Positions 1 to 7,007 are shown, counted from the first letter of the stretch. The stretch is 16,248 nucleotides of DNA from UBA685 sp002299005 (GCA_963966775.1 CAXAAH010000034.1:1-16248), one strand, 5' to 3'. Notes: generated by a model from the letters alone, not told the origin. Made by a program: numbers and translations.

Positions 1-324
1 GTCGGCATGACCCTCATCACAGGGTGTTTGCCATCCCATGCCCCCTTTCATCAAGAGACGGGCGGCCCCTTTGATGAGGCGGAACATACCAAGCGATTAT
101 GCACAGCTGTTGCCAATTATATTGCCGCCCAATATCACAGCGTGACGCCAAATAGCCAACCTTTGCACCATAAGCACCTTCCTGTGCAACATCACGATAA
201 GACGGATAAAACAGCCTTTGTGTCGCTTGAGATACCATCGCGCTATGAGATTATCTTCCAACATAAGGGCTATCAGGCGACGCTTGATTATTGTTTTGAA
301 CGCCACCAAAACAAGTCTCGCTGA
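1..324 (+). CDS. 3' end of an unrecognised protein (partial at left edge)
   Basis: The reading frame is open from base 1 to a TGA at 322-324, giving about 107 residues. An internal ATG lies at 7-9, but no convincing ribosome-binding site can be judged because the window begins there, so this is most likely the C-terminal part of a longer gene. The peptide is soluble, rich in His and Gln (a cluster around residues 52-64), and ends in basic residues. There is no membrane segment or cofactor motif that I recognise, and I cannot assign a family. Codon choice (GCC, GGC, CTT, ATC) resembles the neighbouring genes, which supports real coding. The next gene, a cytochrome c', starts 91 bp downstream on the same strand, probably from its own promoter. 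Confidence 0.5.
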   Translation, partial: VGMTLITGCLPSHAPFHQETGGPFDEAEHTKRLCTAVANYIAAQYHSVTPNSQPLHHKHLPVQHHDKTDKTAFVSLEIPSRYEIIFQHKGYQATLDYCFERHQNKSR

Positions 325-368
325 TGGCATCTGATAATTTGCCCTTTACCAGATAGCCTCTCTTCTGT

Positions 369-385
369 TTATCTATTTTAGATAA
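369..385. promoter_or_regulatory. 17-bp inverted repeat upstream of the cytochrome c' gene
   Basis: TTATCTA and TAGATAA form perfect 7-bp arms around a TTT spacer, centred 39 bp before the cytochrome c' start. A -10-like GATAAT (381-386) overlaps the right arm. Its position suggests an operator overlapping a promoter. The arms do not match the FNR/NnrR pattern TTGAT-N4-ATCAA, so I name no regulator. AT-rich sequence can give such dyads by chance. Confidence 0.3.
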
Positions 386-415
386 TTCTAAAGTTTAAAT
401 GCGAAGAGATATATC

Positions 416-868
416 ATGCGTTCATTTATCAAAAGGATTCTGCCCCTTATTGCGACGGCTCTGTTTTTGGCCGCACCGATGCAAGGCGCACAAGCGCATG
501 AAGGCGCGAGCGGGATTGTCAAAGAGCGTATGGATAAATTCTCACAAGCGCGCGGCCAAATGCGTGCCTTGCGCGGCGCCTTGCAAGCAGGCGATCTTGC
601 GAGCGTCGGCACGATTACGGCGGATATGTTGCCTTGGGCCAAAGAGATGGCAGACGCCTTCCCAGAGGGCTCTGATAAAGCGCCCTCAGAAGCCTTGCCA
701 GCCATTTGGACAGATCCAGACGGCTTTGCCGCCGCTATTGCCGCTTATGATGAGGCGCTGACGGCGTTGAATAAAGCGGCGCTTGCAGGTGATGCAAACG
801 CCGCTTCAAATGGCTTTCGCAGCCTCGGGGCTAGCTGTTCAAACTGCCACCGCAGCTATCGCAAATAG
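416..868 (+). CDS. Cytochrome c' / c556 family periplasmic monohaem protein
   Basis: This is a 150-residue secreted c-type cytochrome. Residues 1-27 form a Sec signal peptide: basic start, hydrophobic core, cleavage after AQA. The mature chain of about 123 residues is the usual cytochrome c' length, a four-helix bundle. The only haem site is C-terminal, CSNCH followed by RSYRK, and placement of CxxCH at the extreme C-terminus is diagnostic of the family. Met residues in the first mature helix (around 37 and 47) could supply a sixth haem ligand, as in low-spin c556, but this cannot be decided by eye. Family roles include binding and buffering of NO and periplasmic electron transfer. The ATG at 416 is preceded by a GAAGAGA ribosome-binding site. 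The gene is probably monocistronic and converges with the SDR gene, with only 4 bp between their stop codons. Confidence 0.9.
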   Translation: MRSFIKRILPLIATALFLAAPMQGAQAHEGASGIVKERMDKFSQARGQMRALRGALQAGDLASVGTITADMLPWAKEMADAFPEGSDKAPSEALPAIWTDPDGFAAAIAAYDEALTALNKAALAGDANAASNGFRSLGASCSNCHRSYRK

Positions 869-875
869 GCGCCTA
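866..875. repeat. 10-bp palindrome holding both convergent stop codons
   Basis: TAGGCGCCTA is a perfect dyad. Its left end is the TAG stop of the cytochrome c' gene and its right end is the TAG stop of the minus-strand SDR gene. A run of six T follows on the plus strand (882-887). With no loop it is a poor hairpin, so a terminator role is doubtful. Confidence 0.4.
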
Positions 876-1712
876 AAGCTCTTTTTTATCTTGCACAATA
901 TTCATAGAGGCGGTGCCGCTATTGCCTAGCTCAACTGTGGCAAATGGGCCGCCTTGGCACATTTGCGCTCTGTCTTGCGGGTTGGCCTGCTCAGCCTCTG
1001 CCAAAACCGCCTCAGCAAATTGTTCAGCATTATCCTTTGGACGATAGCCCAAGAAATTGGCGAGATGATTATCAACAGGCGCTCTGTCATTATTCGAGAC
1101 ACCATAGACAATTGTATGACCTGTCACAGGCGTATCAATCGCGCGTTCCACCAAATGAATCAAATCATCATAAGATAACCATGAGCCAAGGGCGCGCGGG
1201 TTATTGACCTGTGCGGCCGATAAAATACGCATGCACACAGATTCAAGGCCGCGCTTATCCCAATAAAGAGAGCCTAGATCTTCGGCAAAACATTTCGCCA
1301 GACCATAGAAAGTATCAGGGCGGTGCGGCGCATCTGTGCCAATAAAATCAGTCTTAGGATGCATGCCCACCGCGTGAATAGAGCTGGCATAAACAACGCG
1401 GCGCAACCCATTTTGATAGGCCGCCTCCCAGACATTATAAGCGCCCTTAATGTTGGATTCTAAAATCGCATCAAACGGTGCCTCATCCCCGATCGCGCCA
1501 AAATGAACGACCATATCAGCGCCTTTCAGCACGCCCATCATATCATCAAGAGAGGCCAAATCAGCTTTGATATAAGTCTCATTCGCAAGGCATGAGCCAA
1601 TGTCATCGACAATATCGGTTGAGACAAATTCATCTGCCAAGCGCGCTAATGGCTCGCGCAAATAAGATCCAAGACGGCCCGCAGCGCCTGTCAAAACAAG
1701 TTTCTTTAGCAT
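873..1712 (-). CDS. Uronate dehydrogenase-like NAD(P)-dependent extended SDR
   Basis: This 279-residue protein matches the length and layout of bacterial uronate dehydrogenase (Udh), which oxidises glucuronate or galacturonate to the aldarolactone with NAD+. The Rossmann motif GAAGRLG is at 9-15, Asp33 sits where the NAD ribose is bound, and the catalytic tyrosine and lysine are Tyr136 and Lys140 (YGLAK) after the Ser pair at 110-111. The C-terminal signatures FLGYRPKDNAE and QGGPF are also Udh-like. Positions that I recall contacting substrate in Agrobacterium Udh differ here (Gly75 for Ser, Ile112 for Asn), while His113, Ser165 and Arg173 appear kept, so the true substrate may be another sugar acid or hydroxy acid. 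The ATG at 1712 has an AAAGGATG ribosome-binding site. The gene is divergent from the TRAP operon, which suggests co-regulation and a shared substrate. Confidence 0.8.
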   Translation of the reverse strand: MLKKLVLTGAAGRLGSYLREPLARLADEFVSTDIVDDIGSCLANETYIKADLASLDDMMGVLKGADMVVHFGAIGDEAPFDAILESNIKGAYNVWEAAYQNGLRRVVYASSIHAVGMHPKTDFIGTDAPHRPDTFYGLAKCFAEDLGSLYWDKRGLESVCMRILSAAQVNNPRALGSWLSYDDLIHLVERAIDTPVTGHTIVYGVSNNDRAPVDNHLANFLGYRPKDNAEQFAEAVLAEAEQANPQDRAQMCQGGPFATVELGNSGTASMNIVQDKKEL

Positions 1713-1755
1713 GATTTACATCCTTTATATTTAATGCCCAAATAACACAGTCTCA

Positions 1756-1771
1756 TGCGAGCAATCTCGCA
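1756..1771. repeat. Short hairpin in the SDR gene leader
   Basis: TGCGAG (1756-1761) pairs perfectly with CTCGCA (1766-1771) around a CAAT loop. It would lie in the SDR mRNA leader, 44-59 bp upstream of the start codon. No T-run follows on the minus strand, so it is not a standard terminator. It could be an operator half or simply chance. Confidence 0.3.
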
Positions 1772-1862
1772 ACAAGCCCCTTATTCATAGCCCTGCGCCA
1801 TGCTAGTGTTTTTGCGCAGATCAGCAAACATTTATTTTTTCTCATAGATAGCCTTAAGGGGC

Positions 1863-1878
1863 TAGTTTTTAAAAACTA
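1863..1878. promoter_or_regulatory. 16-bp perfect palindrome, candidate operator
   Basis: TAGTTTTTAAAAACTA is fully self-complementary. It lies near the middle of the divergent region, about 150 bp from the SDR start and about 157 bp from dctP, which suits a regulator controlling both directions. The AT content lowers its statistical weight, and I cannot name the regulator. Confidence 0.35.
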
Positions 1879-1957
1879 ACGCACTAGGTCTTAACGTGCT
1901 TGTGGCGCTATTAATACTTCTTGCTAATGCGGAAAAGTTACAAACATTTCAGTAGCT

Positions 1958-1985
1958 TTTAACTTGCGGAGTATAAAAAGTTAAA
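1958..1985 (+). promoter_or_regulatory. Inverted repeat around a -10-like TATAAA, candidate dctP promoter/operator
   Basis: TTTAACTT (1958-1965) and AAGTTAAA (1978-1985) are perfect 8-bp inverted arms 12 bp apart. A -10-like TATAAA (1972-1977) sits in the spacer. No good -35 hexamer is present 16-18 bp upstream (TTCAGT is the nearest), so an activator-dependent promoter is plausible. The dctP start is 49 bp downstream of the right arm. Confidence 0.35.
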
Positions 1986-2034
1986 CTAGCGTCAACTATA
2001 AGAAAATAGATTCTGTCAATGTTTGGAGGAAAAC

Positions 2035-3192
2035 ATGTCAAAAATGGATAGACGTTCATTCGTCTCCGGCGCTGTCGCTGGTGGTGCTGCTGGTATCGTT
2101 GGTACAGCCGCATATATGGGCTCACAGCCACCTAAGGTTGTTGAAAAAATCGTTGAAAAAGAAATCTCAGCACCGGCTGTTGTTGCAGACCGTGTGGAAA
2201 TTGCTATGGTTGCTACTTGGGGCCGCGATTTCCCGGGCCTAGGTACAGGCGCTCAGCGTTTTGCTGAAAGCATCTCTGCCTTATCAGAAGGCCGTATTCA
2301 GGTTGATTATTTCGCCGCTGGCGAACGTGTTGGTGCGTTTGACTCATTTGATGAGGTTGCTTCAGGCAACGCACAAGCCTATCACGCCGCTGATTACTAT
2401 TGGAAGGGCAAGCACCCTGCATGGGCTTACTTTACAGCTGTGCCATTCGGCTTCACCTATTCAGAAATGAATGCTTGGATTCGCTTTGGTGGCGGTCAAG
2501 AGCTATGGGATGAAGTGGCAAGTGATTTCGGTCTAAAATGTATGATGTGTGGTAACACAGGCGTACAGGCCGGCGGTTGGTTCAACAAAGAAATCAACTC
2601 AGCAGACGATTTTAACGGTCTAAAAATGCGTATGCCAGGTCTTGGCGGCGATGTGATCTCAAAAGTCGGCGCATCACCAGTATCATTGCCGGGTGGTCAG
2701 ATTTATGAAAACCTTGTATCTGGCGCGATTGACGCAACAGAGTGGGTTGGCCCATGGAACGATGAGATTATGAAGTTCTATGAAGCAGCGAAATTCTACT
2801 ACACAGCTGGTATGCACGAGCCGGGCTCAATGCTAGCCGCAGGCTTCAACGAGAAGTTCTGGAATGACCTATCAGACACAGACCGTGCAATCATCAGCGC
2901 CGCTGCAGCACAAGAAAATGATGTCATGATGTCAGAATACAACGCGAAGAACGGTGCGGCGCTATCACGCCTTATCAACGAGCAAGGTGTTCAAGTACGT
3001 TCATTTAACGATGATGTATGGGATGCATTGGGTGAAGCGGCTGTTGAAGTCTTTGAAGAGACTCGCCAGCATTCAGACCTTGCAAACCGCACACATGAAA
3101 GCTTCCTAGCAGGCTTGGCAGATATCGGTAAGTGGTTTGTTGATTCAAACTCAGCTTACGTATCACAACGCCAACGTGTACTTGGTGCGTAA
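2035..3192 (+). CDS. dctP: TRAP transporter substrate-binding protein, TakP-like, Tat-exported (DctP)
   Basis: This 385-residue periplasmic receptor delivers solute to the DctQM symporter encoded downstream. The ATG at 2035 is chosen because GGAGGA (2025-2030) is an ideal ribosome-binding site; the upstream in-frame TTG at 2023 lies against that site. The N-terminus has the twin-arginine motif DRRSF (residues 5-9) and a hydrophobic stretch to about residue 27, then a charged spacer (KVVEKIVEKE). There is no lipobox Cys and no clean AxA site, so the anchor may stay uncleaved. The stretches GNTGVQAGGWF (about 173-183), GLKMRM (195-200) and IDATEWVGPW (232-241) match the TakP branch, which binds 2-oxo acids and related carboxylates. 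Arg199 probably ion-pairs with the ligand carboxylate. Leucine codons are skewed: 8 of 17 are CTA and none is CTG, unlike the neighbours, in keeping with high expression. The exact ligand is unknown. Confidence 0.92.
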   Translation: MSKMDRRSFVSGAVAGGAAGIVGTAAYMGSQPPKVVEKIVEKEISAPAVVADRVEIAMVATWGRDFPGLGTGAQRFAESISALSEGRIQVDYFAAGERVGAFDSFDEVASGNAQAYHAADYYWKGKHPAWAYFTAVPFGFTYSEMNAWIRFGGGQELWDEVASDFGLKCMMCGNTGVQAGGWFNKEINSADDFNGLKMRMPGLGGDVISKVGASPVSLPGGQIYENLVSGAIDATEWVGPWNDEIMKFYEAAKFYYTAGMHEPGSMLAAGFNEKFWNDLSDTDRAIISAAAAQENDVMMSEYNAKNGAALSRLINEQGVQVRSFNDDVWDALGEAAVEVFEETRQHSDLANRTHESFLAGLADIGKWFVDSNSAYVSQRQRVLGA

Positions 3193-3206
3193 GTAACAAA
3201 TCTCAT

Positions 3207-3245
3207 AAAAAGGGGCATCCAATCATAAGGGTGCCCCTTTTTTTT
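3207..3245 (+). terminator. Terminator/attenuator between dctP and dctQ
   Basis: AGGGGCATCC (3211-3220) pairs with GGGTGCCCCT (3229-3238), with one G-U wobble. The stem is extended by flanking A and T runs and followed by eight T (3238-3245). It lies 15 bp after the dctP stop and 66 bp before the dctQ start. It probably ends most transcripts so that the binding protein outnumbers the membrane subunits, while read-through supplies dctQM. Confidence 0.85.
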
Positions 3246-3310
3246 CTTATTTCATTTAACGAAACTAATTTTTGCCAATAAGACCATTAAACAAAAGGGA
3301 TGATATCTCT

Positions 3311-4321
3311 ATGACAGCAAGCCCTTCCTATTTTCATTATAGCTTTTATTTCATAGCCATCGCGAGCGGCTTTTCTGCGGCGGTGTTTATTGTCAATAAT
3401 TTCTTAATCCATCTATTGGGCTGGCCAGGTCTATTTGCCACGCTTGCAGGCATGGGGCTTATAGACGGTGATAAGGGTGATGCGGTGACCCTCACAGGCC
3501 TCATCCAAACCAGCGCGTTTTTGGCGGCACTCGCACTTCCTGCCTATATGACTTTCAAGGCGCGTGAGGGTAATGGCTCATTCACTGATTTGCTATCTCA
3601 TCATGAAAAGCGCTTTTCGCTTTATGCCTCCTACGTCATTAGCTTTGCGTTTTGGGGTGTGATGTTTGTTGGCATCACTGATGCTGTTATCTCATTCATG
3701 CGTATTGAAGGCATGTTGGAATCGATCTTTGGCAAGGAAATTGCGTCTGATTTAGGGCGCTCTGTCTGGCGCGGCACCTTTATTCATATGCCTTTATTGG
3801 CCCTCGCCGCCCTGATTGCGACGCGCAAACGTGGTATTTCTTTTATCTGGCTTGCAACCCTGATTGTGGTCGCTGAATTACTGATTGTGGTCGCCCGTTT
3901 TATCTTCTCTTATGAGCAGGCTTTTATGGGTGATCTAGTGCGTTTTTGGTATGCGGCTTTGTTCCTATTTGCCTCTGCCCGAACATTGGTCGAAGAGGGC
4001 CATGTGCGCGTTGACGTTGTTTATGCCAACCTATCAGACGCTAAGAAATCAATCGTAAACATAGCTGGTGCGGCCATTTTGGGCATGCCCTTATGTTGGA
4101 TTATTTTAACGCGTGGCATGTGGGAAAAGACATCTGTCATTAACGGGCCGCTTTTGAATTTTGAGACCTCACAATCTGGCTTTGGTATGTATGTGAAATA
4201 TCTGATGGCTGGCTTTTTGATTATTTTTGCCTTTTCCATGATCCTGCAATTCGCAAGCTTTATCATGACGCATCTGCAAAGGCATTTAACCATCTCTGAT
4301 GATAGCGCCAAGACAGAGTAA
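3311..4321 (+). CDS. dctQ: TRAP transporter small membrane subunit with N-terminal extension (DctQ)
   Basis: This 336-residue integral membrane protein is the small permease subunit of the TRAP system. The start is the ATG at 3311, preceded by AAGGGA (3295-3300); an upstream TTG at 3272 has no such site. About eight membrane spans are visible, around residues 10-35, 60-80, 102-127, 150-168, 173-198, 204-225, 245-268 and 293-318. The last four form the usual DctQ domain, with the typical loop EEGHVRVDV after span six. The first 165 residues or so, with about four spans, are extra: a standard DctQ has four spans and roughly 150-200 residues. The dctM start lies 11 bp downstream, with AAGGGA overlapping the dctQ stop codon, which points to translational coupling. 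DctQ and DctM form the sodium-driven importer. Confidence 0.88.
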   Translation: MTASPSYFHYSFYFIAIASGFSAAVFIVNNFLIHLLGWPGLFATLAGMGLIDGDKGDAVTLTGLIQTSAFLAALALPAYMTFKAREGNGSFTDLLSHHEKRFSLYASYVISFAFWGVMFVGITDAVISFMRIEGMLESIFGKEIASDLGRSVWRGTFIHMPLLALAALIATRKRGISFIWLATLIVVAELLIVVARFIFSYEQAFMGDLVRFWYAALFLFASARTLVEEGHVRVDVVYANLSDAKKSIVNIAGAAILGMPLCWIILTRGMWEKTSVINGPLLNFETSQSGFGMYVKYLMAGFLIIFAFSMILQFASFIMTHLQRHLTISDDSAKTE

Positions 4322-4332
4322 GGGATAAAATT

Positions 4333-6975
4333 ATGGAACTGTATTTTCTACTATTACTCTTCTTGATCATGATTGCCGCCCTTGGCTCAGGGTTTCCTGT
4401 GGCTTTTGCCTTACCGGGCGCGGCGATTATCTCAATCACACTTGCCACAATTTTTGGCTGGCTGTTCTTTGATGATGTGACGGTCTTTTTTGCCCAAGAT
4501 GGGCCTGTTCAATGGCTCTCGGCGGGGGTTACAAACTTCCGCGGCGTCTATTGGGAAGTTGAGAGAGATACGCTGATTGCGATCCCGCTCTTTATCTTCA
4601 TGGGCATCATGCTTCAACGCTCGCGCATTGCCGAAGATTTGCTTGTCACAATGGCAAAATTATTCGGCCCTGTACCGGGCGGCCTTGGCATTTCAGTTGT
4701 CTTGGTCGGCGCGCTTTTGGCGGCCACAACAGGGATTGTCGGCGCGACTGTGGTGGCGATGGGTCTTATCTCTTTGCCCGCGATGATGCGCAATAAATAT
4801 TCACCATCACTTGCCTCTGGTACGATTTGCGCCTCAGGCACATTGGGCCAGATTATCCCGCCATCTATCGTTCTAATTATCTTGGCTGACCAGCTCTCAA
4901 ACGCCTCAGACCAAGCCTCATCAGCACGTAAAGCGCTTTACAAGCACGCCACAGGCGAGGTCTCTATGCCGTCCTCATTGGATGTGCTGTCAACCTCAGC
5001 AGGCGATATGTTCTTGGGCGCTCTATTGCCGGGCATGGTGCTTGTTGGTCTGTATTTGCTTTATATCCTTGTAGCGGCCATTCTGCGCCCATCAATTGCC
5101 CCTGCTGTGCAAAATGATGGCGGCTTTGATAGAAACTTCCTTATTCAGGTGTTTTTCTCACTCGTACCGCCGCTTGTCCTTATCTTTGCGGTTCTTGGCT
5201 CGATTGTCTCAGGTGTTGCGACGGTCAACCAAGCAGGCGCCATCGGTGCCGCCGGTGCCACAATCATGGCAGGCTATCGTCTCTATGAAGGCCGCAAGAA
5301 CGCTTTTTACCCGGCGATTATGGCGATTGTCTCATTGCTCGTTATTTTCTTCATGACGAACATGTTTGATTTGAATGTGCGTAATGTGCAAATCACAGGC
5401 AATCATGCGCCTATCGGCTTTACAGCTGTGGCGGTTGTGATCTTCCTTATCGCTATTTTCTGGTCAGGTTGGCGCACGCTGAATATCGAAAAGACACTGC
5501 AAGGCGTGATGCTAGAGACTGCCAAGACAACCTCGATGGTCTTCATCATCCTGCTTGGTGCCGCGATGCTTACAGCCGCCTTCCGCGGCTTTGGTGGCGA
5601 GGAATTTGTGAAGCATTTCCTCACAGGCCTACCGGGTGGTTTCTGGACGCAATTCTTTGTTGTGATGCTGGTTATCTTCTTACTTGGCTTCTTCCTAGAT
5701 TTTATCGAAATCGCGGTTGTGGTTGTGCCAATTGTCGCCCCAATCTTGCTCGCAGATCCAGGTGCCAATGTCACCGCTGTCTGGCTTGGTGTGATGATCG
5801 GCGTCAATATGCAGACAAGCTTCTTGACCCCGCCATTTGGCTTTGCGCTGTTCTATTTGCGCGGTGTGGCAGATAAGGCGATTTCGACGCTTGCGATTTA
5901 TCGCGGTGTGGTGCCGTTCATTGGCCTACAATTATTCGCGCTTGTGATTGTCGGCTCATTCCCGCAATTGGTGAATTATTTGCCGAATCGTTTCTATCTT
6001 TCATCCTATAACGCACCACCGCCAGTGAACCCAAAACTGCAAGCCTGTGTTGAGGATTATCTAGCAGAAGAACTTGTGGCGAGCCGTCCGATGATTGAAC
6101 AAGCGATCGTCAGCTTTGAGACCATCGATACCTCAATGCTGCCAGAGAAACTCGCCGCAACGCTGGACAATGTGCCAGCTGATGCGCGCGATGCTTTTGC
6201 CAAATTGGATGCGGTGAACGCCGACTTTGCGGCACTTGCCACAAGCGAGATTACCTATGCCAGCATGCACTCAGATGTCCGCACATTAGAGCGCCAAATC
6301 CGCCTTGCTGAAGGTCAGATGGATGAGGCAAAGAAGCTGGCACGTCGCACAGATGACGAAGCACGCATCGCGGCCTATGAGGCAGATATCATCTCACTCA
6401 AAGCTGAGGCAGAGGCGCTTTATGCGCAAATCCCAGCTGAGTGGGCTGGTGCGCAAGATGCCTATCAGGGCCAGCTAAAGACATTGTCACAGAGCCAGCG
6501 TCTCTATCGCAAAGCGCTTGATAATGGCTATCAGCCTGTGCGTGATCTTATCATCATGATTGGTGAGAAGGGCGGTCTTATGGCCTCTGAGGCGCGCATT
6601 GACGCTGTCTTGCAAGAGGTGGCCACACAGTCTGATAAAGATGCCGCCGTCACAATCAAAGCCTTTGAATCAGAGCTTAAGAGCGTGGCGGGTATTAACC
6701 CTGTAAAATCGCTGTTGAGTAAGGCGCGCCGCGACTTATCAAAGGGCAATACACAGGAAGGGCGCGCAAAACTAGCTGAGGTGATGCCGCTTTTGGCTGA
6801 GGAGATCTCATGGCGCGCGGCGGCTGAGACAGGCATCTTGCCACAGCTGGTTGCCTATTCTGAGGCAACAGCGATGACCATTGGCCTGCGCTCACAATCA
6901 CGCCTACCTGCTGAGATCGTACCACGCATCTCATCATGTAAGGCCTTGCACAGAGATATCTCACTGCGCTTCTAA
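4333..6975 (+). CDS. dctM: TRAP transporter large membrane subunit with long soluble C-terminal extension (DctM)
   Basis: This 880-residue protein is the transport subunit of the TRAP importer. Residues 1 to about 550 are the DctM domain, with many hydrophobic spans and the family elements IPLFIFMGIML, the GATTGIVGATVVAMGLISLPAMM-like stretch (about 130-155), SGTICASGTLGQIIPPS and TPPFGFALFYLRG. A hydrophilic insert of about 35 residues (NASDQASSARKALYKHATGE region) follows the IIPPS span and seems common in this branch. From about residue 553 (after YLPNRFY) to 880 there is a hydrophilic, Ala/Glu/Lys-rich extension with no membrane span. Its central part (about 640-728) looks coiled-coil. 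Most DctM proteins end near residue 430-600, so this is a fusion or an unusual family form. The frame is unbroken and codon use does not change. An intrinsic terminator follows the stop at 6973-6975. Confidence 0.9.
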   Translation: MELYFLLLLFLIMIAALGSGFPVAFALPGAAIISITLATIFGWLFFDDVTVFFAQDGPVQWLSAGVTNFRGVYWEVERDTLIAIPLFIFMGIMLQRSRIAEDLLVTMAKLFGPVPGGLGISVVLVGALLAATTGIVGATVVAMGLISLPAMMRNKYSPSLASGTICASGTLGQIIPPSIVLIILADQLSNASDQASSARKALYKHATGEVSMPSSLDVLSTSAGDMFLGALLPGMVLVGLYLLYILVAAILRPSIAPAVQNDGGFDRNFLIQVFFSLVPPLVLIFAVLGSIVSGVATVNQAGAIGAAGATIMAGYRLYEGRKNAFYPAIMAIVSLLVIFFMTNMFDLNVRNVQITGNHAPIGFTAVAVVIFLIAIFWSGWRTLNIEKTLQGVMLETAKTTSMVFIILLGAAMLTAAFRGFGGEEFVKHFLTGLPGGFWTQFFVVMLVIFLLGFFLDFIEIAVVVVPIVAPILLADPGANVTAVWLGVMIGVNMQTSFLTPPFGFALFYLRGVADKAISTLAIYRGVVPFIGLQLFALVIVGSFPQLVNYLPNRFYLSSYNAPPPVNPKLQACVEDYLAEELVASRPMIEQAIVSFETIDTSMLPEKLAATLDNVPADARDAFAKLDAVNADFAALATSEITYASMHSDVRTLERQIRLAEGQMDEAKKLARRTDDEARIAAYEADIISLKAEAEALYAQIPAEWAGAQDAYQGQLKTLSQSQRLYRKALDNGYQPVRDLIIMIGEKGGLMASEARIDAVLQEVATQSDKDAAVTIKAFESELKSVAGINPVKSLLSKARRDLSKGNTQEGRAKLAEVMPLLAEEISWRAAAETGILPQLVAYSEATAMTIGLRSQSRLPAEIVPRISSCKALHRDISLRF

Positions 6976-7007
6976 TAAGCAGTTTCACTCTTTGCTAAAT
7001 AAATTTA

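Larger units (their letters stand above)
1713..2034. promoter_or_regulatory. Divergent intergenic control region (SDR gene / TRAP operon)
   Basis: This 322-bp non-coding stretch lies between the start codons of two divergent genes and is more AT-rich than the genes around it. It must carry both promoters. It contains a 6-bp stem TGCGAG-CAAT-CTCGCA (1756-1771), a 16-bp palindrome (1863-1878), and an inverted repeat framing a TATAAA box (1958-1985). No open frame with a ribosome-binding site is evident. Confidence 0.7.

Noticed and set aside
399..761. 120-codon plus-strand frame overlapping the cytochrome c' gene
   Set aside because: The overlapping frame at 416 has a signal peptide and haem motif; this one is Cys/Arg-rich noise.
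1903..1925. TGGCGC ... TTGCT resembling a sigma-54 promoter upstream of dctP
   Set aside because: The GG and GC elements are 17 bp apart instead of the required 10, so the spacing is wrong.
2023..2034. TTG at 2023 as an earlier dctP start
   Set aside because: It lies against the GGAGGA Shine-Dalgarno sequence that serves the ATG at 2035, and would add four residues before a normal Tat signal.
3272..3310. TTG at 3272 as an earlier dctQ start
   Set aside because: There is no ribosome-binding site before it, whereas AAGGGA precedes the ATG at 3311.
5403..5807. 134-codon minus-strand and 135-codon plus-strand open frames inside dctM
   Set aside because: Both are out-of-frame shadows of the conserved DctM membrane domain, with low-complexity translations.
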